The notes under the pieces were generated by a model. That model saw only the letters and a list, made by a program, of their open reading frames with translations. It was not told where the DNA came from and did no database searches. Positions 6,066 through 10,777 of a DNA stretch of 10,777 bases are shown here, in pieces (position 1 is the first letter of the stretch; every line of letters starts with the position of its first letter). The stretch is from JANQLU01 sp964434955 (lineage in GTDB: Bacteria; Planctomycetota; Planctomycetia; Pirellulales; Pirellulaceae), in the NCBI GenBank assembly GCA_964434955.1, contig CAYSXI010000179.1, positions 1-10,777 of the forward strand, in the 5' to 3' direction. The position numbers and the translations under genes are program-made.

Positions 6066-7784
6066 TTAGCGGCTTTCGATTTTCGTCGGCTTCTTGGCCG
6101 ATGAGGCGCCTTCCTTTTGCAGGGCCATGAAGTTCAATTTCCGGGCTCCGTCGTCCAGCATGTCGGAAAAATGCTGAATCCTCGAAGCAATATACCGGAG
6201 CCGTTCGGCTTCCCTTTGCCGAGCCTCAATCTCCTCCAGCCGCTTCAGTCGCTCCTGACCTGCTTCGATCTCGTCCCGAACAAAATTCCAGACGTGTAAC
6301 AAGTCCATTCCACACAACTCCGTTTCAATGGCATACAGCGTTTCGGATACCCAGTACTCCGTGTCGGAGAAGAACGCCGAACGGAAGATGGAGGCGTACC
6401 AGGATTTGGCGATTCCCGGGATTTGCTTCAGGTCGTCGAGGGTAATTGGAGCGGGTTGGATAATTTGATGTGCGTGCGATGCATTCCTGGCTGGCGCGTC
6501 CTGCTTGATGTTTTCTACAAGCGGAAGCGAAATCCACTCACTCAATGATCGGTAGTGGTTCCAGTACTCGTCATCATCTTCGACGGGATCGAAGATTTCG
6601 GCTTCGTTGATAACGCTTTCGTTTTTCGCAACATGACCAGGAAGTGCGATGCCACTGCCAACAATACGATCATTCGAAGACTGCCTTTCGATGGTCGAGG
6701 ATTGATTGAAATGATTGAATTGGAAAATGATATTGATTTGTCGTTGACCCGAAGCAGGAATACGAATCGCGGGATTACTTGGAGGCATCATTCCGGCTGG
6801 ACTCGGGCTCTGAATCGAGATTTCCTGCGCCGAATCGGCGTCGAAAAGCTCGTTCAACGACTTCTTTTCCGCCGCGGAATCTTCGATGGCATCCGAAGAA
6901 TCCTCGGGCGTTTCCAGTTGGTTTTCAGGCAAAACCGGCTGGATTTCGGGCGGCGTATCAAACTCGGGAACATTGGATTCCGAATGCGACCGTTGGATTT
7001 CATTCGGGTCCAACTCAATCAAATGCGAAGCATCGTCGAAATTCGGCCAGTTTGGCTCCAGCACGGCTGGAGGAACCGGTCCGGAAATCAGGGTTTCGTA
7101 GTCGCCAGGTTCGCCTGAATCGACCGGCTGGTGATCCCAGTAAAACGAGTGGGCCAATCGACGACCAGCTTCGTCGAGCATCGAGAGGAGCCGCGCGTTC
7201 AATGGATTTGGCAGATCCATCTTGAGGTTTGGTAGAGCGATCGGGGGCATCTCGATCGAGTGTCGGATCAAGGGTGCCGGAATTTGCAGGTTCGCCGAAT
7301 CAACCGGATTCTCTTCTGAGTTTGCAACACGGGAATCGTTAGCGGTCATTGGCAGGGACGGACAGCCATAGTCACATCCGTTGTTGGGAAATGCCATGGG
7401 AGCGAATTCATCGATCAACGACGGATCTTCGTCGATGCTGGAAATCGAGGATTCGCTGAGCTCAAAGCTTTCCAGCTCCGCATCCACTGGCATCTCAAGT
7501 GCTTGAATTGGATCAAGCCGAAGGTCTCCCGATTGGTCGGGAGTGACAAACGACGGAATCGGACATTCGTCATTCACAAACGCATCCGCCGAAAAGAATC
7601 CCGAATCCAAGTTCGGGCTGCCCATGGAAACGTTGACACTCGGTGTCGTTTCGTAGCCAAGTCCCAGGAAACTCCACTGGGTTTTGTCTTGACTTGTCTG
7701 GGCCATTGAAGCAACGGCAAGACTTCCGCTAAGTGCCGCAACACCCACTGCCGTAGCAAAATATCTCCACCATGAACAAAGCAT
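6066..7784 (-). CDS. Secreted acidic protein of unknown function with C-terminal coiled coil
   Basis: A 572-residue protein I do not recognise. The start is the ATG at 7782-7784 because GGAGGA lies 6 bases upstream; the longer frame from 7817 has no ribosome binding site and would put 11 residues before the signal peptide. Visible parts: signal peptide 1-28 (MLCSWWRYF, hydrophobic Ala/Val/Leu run, cleavage after ASMA); a short WSFLGLGYE segment; a long Pro/Glu/Asp/Ser-rich low-complexity region about 55-345 with a paired-cysteine motif GCDYGC (Cys137, Cys141); an Asn/Gln/Phe-rich patch INIIFQFNHFNQ near 350-361; an aromatic, more ordered region about 400-500; a charged coiled coil about 501-555 (rich in Glu/Arg heptads); and a basic tail KKPTKIESR. 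No catalytic motif is visible. It is on the same strand as the giant VWA gene but is separated from it by a terminator, so cotranscription is unlikely. A secreted scaffold or stalk-associated role would be speculation. Confidence 0.8.
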   Translation of the reverse strand: MLCSWWRYFATAVGVAALSGSLAVASMAQTSQDKTQWSFLGLGYETTPSVNVSMGSPNLDSGFFSADAFVNDECPIPSFVTPDQSGDLRLDPIQALEMPVDAELESFELSESSISSIDEDPSLIDEFAPMAFPNNGCDYGCPSLPMTANDSRVANSEENPVDSANLQIPAPLIRHSIEMPPIALPNLKMDLPNPLNARLLSMLDEAGRRLAHSFYWDHQPVDSGEPGDYETLISGPVPPAVLEPNWPNFDDASHLIELDPNEIQRSHSESNVPEFDTPPEIQPVLPENQLETPEDSSDAIEDSAAEKKSLNELFDADSAQEISIQSPSPAGMMPPSNPAIRIPASGQRQINIIFQFNHFNQSSTIERQSSNDRIVGSGIALPGHVAKNESVINEAEIFDPVEDDDEYWNHYRSLSEWISLPLVENIKQDAPARNASHAHQIIQPAPITLDDLKQIPGIAKSWYASIFRSAFFSDTEYWVSETLYAIETELCGMDLLHVWNFVRDEIEAGQERLKRLEEIEARQREAERLRYIASRIQHFSDMLDDGARKLNFMALQKEGASSAKKPTKIESR

Positions 7785-7790
7785 GGTTAG

Positions 7791-7796
7791 TCCTCC
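7791..7796 (-). promoter_or_regulatory. Strong ribosome binding site fixing the start of the 572-residue protein
   Basis: Minus-strand GGAGGA with 6 bases to the ATG at 7782-7784. It is the strongest Shine-Dalgarno match in the window and overrides the longer open frame that begins at 7817. Confidence 0.85.
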
Positions 7797-7958
7797 AAGA
7801 CGTTTGATGGTATCCATTCAAAAGAATGTCGATCGCCATTTCTCGACAGTTAAAGCTATCGGAAGAAACAAACTCTCTGTATTGAGCAATCCAGGAAACT
7901 TGGAGAAACATTTCGCCCTGTTCGGCGCCTATGTCAAATGAAAAAAATGGGGCAGCGA

Positions 7959-8011
7959 TAATCGTTTTTCCGATTAGTCCGATTGCCGGAATTGATTCAA
8001 AAAGAATTCCG
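7959..8011 (+). promoter_or_regulatory. Two neighbouring hairpins ahead of the permease gene
   Basis: TAATCG-TTTTTC-CGATTA (7959-7976, 6-bp stem) is followed 10 bases later by CGGAATT / AATTCCG (7987-7993 and 8005-8011, 7-bp stem, 11-base loop). They lie 70-125 bases before the permease start, in the divergent region between 7785 and 8082. They may be an operator pair or a structured leader; neither has a terminator T-tract after it. Confidence 0.35.
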
Positions 8012-8082
8012 TCCAACTAGCAGCATCATGGACCTTTTCCGGCTACTACAATGACAACAGGGTCCTCCGGTAGACCATCAAG

Positions 8083-10020
8083 TTGGCGACCAAAAAACGA
8101 ACGGATCAAGTCAAAATGTGGGTTCCCTGGTTTGCGATTGCCGTGACCGTCGCCGCGTTTGCCCTGATCCAATTCCGCCGAAGCGTCCCGCTCGATTTCG
8201 TTTTTCTGGCGGCGATACTCGCCGTGACACTCGCGGGCATTCTCACGCCCGAAGATGCGGTTCGCGGATTCGCGAACCCGGCCGTGATTACCATTGCCTC
8301 GTTGTTTGCCATTACGGCCGGCTTGAAAGTCTGTGGATTGCTGGACTGGATCGGAAACAAACTACTTGGAGACGTGACGACGGAGTTTGGTGCGCTTTGG
8401 CGTTTGGCGCTCGTGCTGGTGTCTTCGTCGGCTTTCTTGCTCAATACCGCCCTTGTCGCCATGATGGCGCCGATCGTTACCAAATGGTGCCGCAGCAATG
8501 ACGTGTCGCCTTCGCGATTGTTGATACCCGTAAGCTATTTTGTGATCCTCGGAGGCGTTTGTACCCTGATTGGGACGAGCACAACGCTGGTGGTTAACGC
8601 GCGGCTACAGCAAGCTCATCAGGAAGAAAAGTTGGCGCTTGCTCAATTGAATCAAGCTTCCGATGGAACTGACGAACGATCGACGAAGTCGGCCGAGGAC
8701 ATTCTTCGGCAGGAAGAAAAAATTGAATCTCTCCGGCCACTTGGAATGTGGGAGTTGGGAAAAGTGGGCGTTCCGATTGCCCTGGTTGGTGGGCTCGTGC
8801 TTTTCTTTCTTGGTCCCAGACTTCTACCGAATCAAAGGAGTCGCGTTGGCTCTTTGGGAGAGCAACGACGAGAATACCTGGTGGAAATGGTTGTCGACCC
8901 GGAGTGTCAACTGATCGGCAAGTCGATACAGGATGCACAGTTAAGAAACTTGAAGGGCCTGTTTCTCATCGAAATCGGCCGGAAAGACCAAGTGATTTCG
9001 CCGGTCCGACCGGAAGAACCGATTCAAAGCGGTGATCGGTTGGCGTTCACGGGGCAACTGGATACGATCGTCGAGCTCGAACAAATCGATGGACTTCGGC
9101 ATGTCCAGGAAACTCCCAATTTGAAGGGGAACAACTCACTTAGGCATTTGTCAGAAGTGGTGCTTTCGCCTTCTTCGCCGGTCGTCGGCCAGCGGGTTCG
9201 CGAATCTGATTTTCGGGCAAGATACAATGCCGCGATCATTGCGGTTCATCGAAACGGCGACTTGCTTCCCAATAAAATTGGGGACATCGTTCTGCATGCT
9301 GGAGACACCTTATTGCTCCAGACCTATTCGACCTTTACCAAGAGATTTCGAAATAGCCGCGACTTTTACCTGGTTAGCAGCTTCGGCGAATACACGGATC
9401 CAAGAGCGAAAAAGAAGAGACCGATTGCCGCAACGATTCTTTTCGTCATGCTGGCTTGGCTGGTCATCGGCAATGTTTTTCCGCAAGTCGGTGCCAATCT
9501 GACATCGCCAGCCATCATTTCGCTGGTTGCGGTCGTGTGCCTGCTGGGAACTCGTTGCCTTCGCGTGGATCAAGCCCGAAACGCGATTGACGTTCAGCTG
9601 TTCGTTACCATCGCATGCGCTTTGGGGCTTGGCTTGGCGTTGGAACGAAGCGGGGCAGCGGCGATGATTGCCAACCTGATTTTGCAGCAAGTCCATCATC
9701 CGTTGATGCTTCTGCTATTGGTCTACTTATTGACCATGCTGCTTACGGAAATGATCACAAACAATGCCGTCGCGGCCCTGATGCTTCCGATAGGGATTAA
9801 TTTGGCAATCCTTGGCGGCCACAATCCACGGCCATTTATCATCGCCATTTGCATGGCGGCGAGCTTGGCATTTCTGACACCCATTGGGTATCAAACCAAC
9901 CTGATGGTAATGGGACCCGGTGGATATCGGCCATCCGACTTCTTTAAAGTAGGGCTGCCTGTTTCACTCGCTTCGGCCGCAACGGCCATCTTCGTGATCC
10001 CCATTTTCTGGCCCTTCTAA
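8083..10020 (+). CDS. SLC13-family permease with two RCK_C (TrkA-C) domains
   Basis: A 645-residue inner-membrane transporter of the divalent anion:Na+ symporter / ArsB-NhaD-like superfamily; the substrate (sulfate, dicarboxylate or other) cannot be read. Layout: six membrane segments or half-hairpins about 12-245, two cytoplasmic RCK_C domains at about 262-340 (LVEMVVDPEC, QSGDRLAFTG) and 355-432 (VVLSPSSPVVGQRV, HAGDTLLLQT), then a second membrane half about 447-645. The second-half motifs ITNNAVAALMLP and PIGYQTNLMVMGPGGY look canonical. The first half reads SSAFLLNTALVAMMAP and LIGTSTTLVV, where relatives usually carry FLNNTP and GTSTNL. A charged, probably helical insertion spans about 174-220. 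The start is uncertain: TTG at 8083 (stop in frame at 8071) or ATG at 8116, neither with a good ribosome binding site. It converges with the nitrilase gene. Confidence 0.94.
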   Translation: MATKKRTDQVKMWVPWFAIAVTVAAFALIQFRRSVPLDFVFLAAILAVTLAGILTPEDAVRGFANPAVITIASLFAITAGLKVCGLLDWIGNKLLGDVTTEFGALWRLALVLVSSSAFLLNTALVAMMAPIVTKWCRSNDVSPSRLLIPVSYFVILGGVCTLIGTSTTLVVNARLQQAHQEEKLALAQLNQASDGTDERSTKSAEDILRQEEKIESLRPLGMWELGKVGVPIALVGGLVLFFLGPRLLPNQRSRVGSLGEQRREYLVEMVVDPECQLIGKSIQDAQLRNLKGLFLIEIGRKDQVISPVRPEEPIQSGDRLAFTGQLDTIVELEQIDGLRHVQETPNLKGNNSLRHLSEVVLSPSSPVVGQRVRESDFRARYNAAIIAVHRNGDLLPNKIGDIVLHAGDTLLLQTYSTFTKRFRNSRDFYLVSSFGEYTDPRAKKKRPIAATILFVMLAWLVIGNVFPQVGANLTSPAIISLVAVVCLLGTRCLRVDQARNAIDVQLFVTIACALGLGLALERSGAAAMIANLILQQVHHPLMLLLLVYLLTMLLTEMITNNAVAALMLPIGINLAILGGHNPRPFIIAICMAASLAFLTPIGYQTNLMVMGPGGYRPSDFFKVGLPVSLASAATAIFVIPIFWPF

Positions 10021-10051
10021 ATCGTTGCAGCAATCAACAAGTATTCGAGCG

Positions 10052-10777
10052 CTACGGGGTTTCGCCTGGCTCGGGAGTCAATTCCAGTAATTCCGATTGC
10101 TGGTGTTCGATGTCAAAAAGCAAAAGCCCTTCGACCGATTCGTCCATTTCGCAGAGCTGTTTCCCTTTTGAATCAAAAGCAGAACTGCCGCCGCCGGACT
10201 CGATGATCGAATCGGAGTGAGCAAAATTCGAAACAATGACAGGTCGCTCGTACCGTTTTGCGATTTCGGATAATCGCTGATGCGCTCGACCGATCCCTGC
10301 GGGTGTCTTGGCAACGCATGCGACGAGACAGCAAACGTCGGGAGACAGAGCTTGAGCGATGTGGGTGTCTTTCGTGATCTCAAAGCAAATCGCCAAACCC
10401 AACCTGGCATTTCCCACGGTAACCTGGCACGATTCCTGTCGATTGCCGCAAACAAAGAAAGGTCGTTCTTCGGAATGAAGGTGTTTCTTGAGAAACAATT
10501 CCCGTTGACCATTCGGCCGCAATAGAACCTGGCCGATTCCAATGCCGCCGTCCGAGTGACAGGGCACGCCAACCAGTAGATGGATATCATGTCTGATCGC
10601 CAGTGACTGCAGCGAATCAAGGCGAGCGTCATTGCATTGGAATTTCAGGTCCTTTGGAAGGTTTAATTCATATCCCGTCAAAGACAACTCGGGGAACAGT
10701 ACGAGTCGAACCGATTTTGTCGCCGCGGCTTCGACAAGTTTCTTGTGAATTTCCAGCTTCTTTGAAAACCCCGAAGC
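10052..10777 (-). CDS. Carbon-nitrogen hydrolase of the nitrilase superfamily (N-terminus outside window)
   Basis: A cytoplasmic amidase-type enzyme that hydrolyses C-N bonds through a Glu-Lys-Cys triad. All three residues are visible: Glu in LFPELSLTGYE (codon 10688-10690), Lys in LKKHLHSEE (KxHL, codon 10487-10489) and Cys in LGLAICFEI (codon 10385-10387). After the Cys the usual CYDxR form is replaced by CFEITKD, so the substrate class is unclear. The frame continues to the window edge with EIHKKLVEAAATKSVRLVL, the typical first helix of the family, so only a short N-terminal piece is missing. A GGGSSAFDSKGK segment and LLLFDIE near the end match the family's final strands. At least 242 residues are visible of a usual 260-280. 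It ends 31 bases from the convergent permease stop, with no clear terminator between them. Confidence 0.93.
   Translation of the reverse strand, partial: ASGFSKKLEIHKKLVEAAATKSVRLVLFPELSLTGYELNLPKDLKFQCNDARLDSLQSLAIRHDIHLLVGVPCHSDGGIGIGQVLLRPNGQRELFLKKHLHSEERPFFVCGNRQESCQVTVGNARLGLAICFEITKDTHIAQALSPDVCCLVACVAKTPAGIGRAHQRLSEIAKRYERPVIVSNFAHSDSIIESGGGSSAFDSKGKQLCEMDESVEGLLLFDIEHQQSELLELTPEPGETP

Noticed and set aside
7729..8016. 95-codon minus-strand frame from a TTG across the divergent intergenic region
   Set aside because: It overlaps the well-supported start of the 572-residue protein in another frame and lacks a ribosome binding site.

Overview
The window looks like chromosomal DNA from a planctomycete, at roughly half G+C. 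The best evidence is a very large exported protein that combines a VWA domain, an STN-like domain, pentaglycine-type repeats and a YfaP/DUF2135-like domain. Supporting signs are large secreted proteins of unknown function and genes with only weak ribosome binding sites. The placement is inference from architecture; no rRNA or tRNA is present to confirm it.

Layout, left to right. (1) 2-595 (+) is the C-terminal part of a retron-type reverse transcriptase (RT) whose 5' end and likely partner genes lie before the window. (2) 596-896 is a gap holding a candidate promoter and an imperfect hairpin, leading into csrA (897-1118, +), the global post-transcriptional regulator. (3) 1119-1555 has no gene; it contains a 7-bp long-range stem and, at 1504-1526, a terminator between the convergent csrA and giant-protein genes. 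(4) 1556-5455 (-) encodes a 1299-residue exported VWA/STN/Gly-rich/DUF2135-like protein. (5) 5456-6065 carries three small dyads in the upstream region of that gene, a 12-bp palindrome, and a striking two-helix terminator-like element (5969-6038) at the 3' end of the next gene. (6) 6066-7784 (-) encodes a 572-residue secreted acidic protein of unknown function; its start is fixed by a strong Shine-Dalgarno sequence. (7) 7785-8082 is a divergent intergenic region with two neighbouring hairpins. (8) 8083-10020 (+) encodes an SLC13-family permease with two RCK_C domains. (9) 10052-10777 (-) is a nitrilase-superfamily amidohydrolase cut by the window end.

There is no obvious single operon. The two exported proteins share a strand but are 610 bases apart, with a terminator between them. 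The permease and the hydrolase converge with a 31-base gap and no clear terminator. The RT is the only clear accessory or defence-type element. The most unusual non-coding signal is the 5969-6038 element. On the minus strand it folds as a 10-bp outer helix enclosing a second hairpin whose apex carries CCUCC (anti-Shine-Dalgarno), and it ends in a U-tract. It could be an elaborate terminator or a 3'-UTR-derived small RNA.
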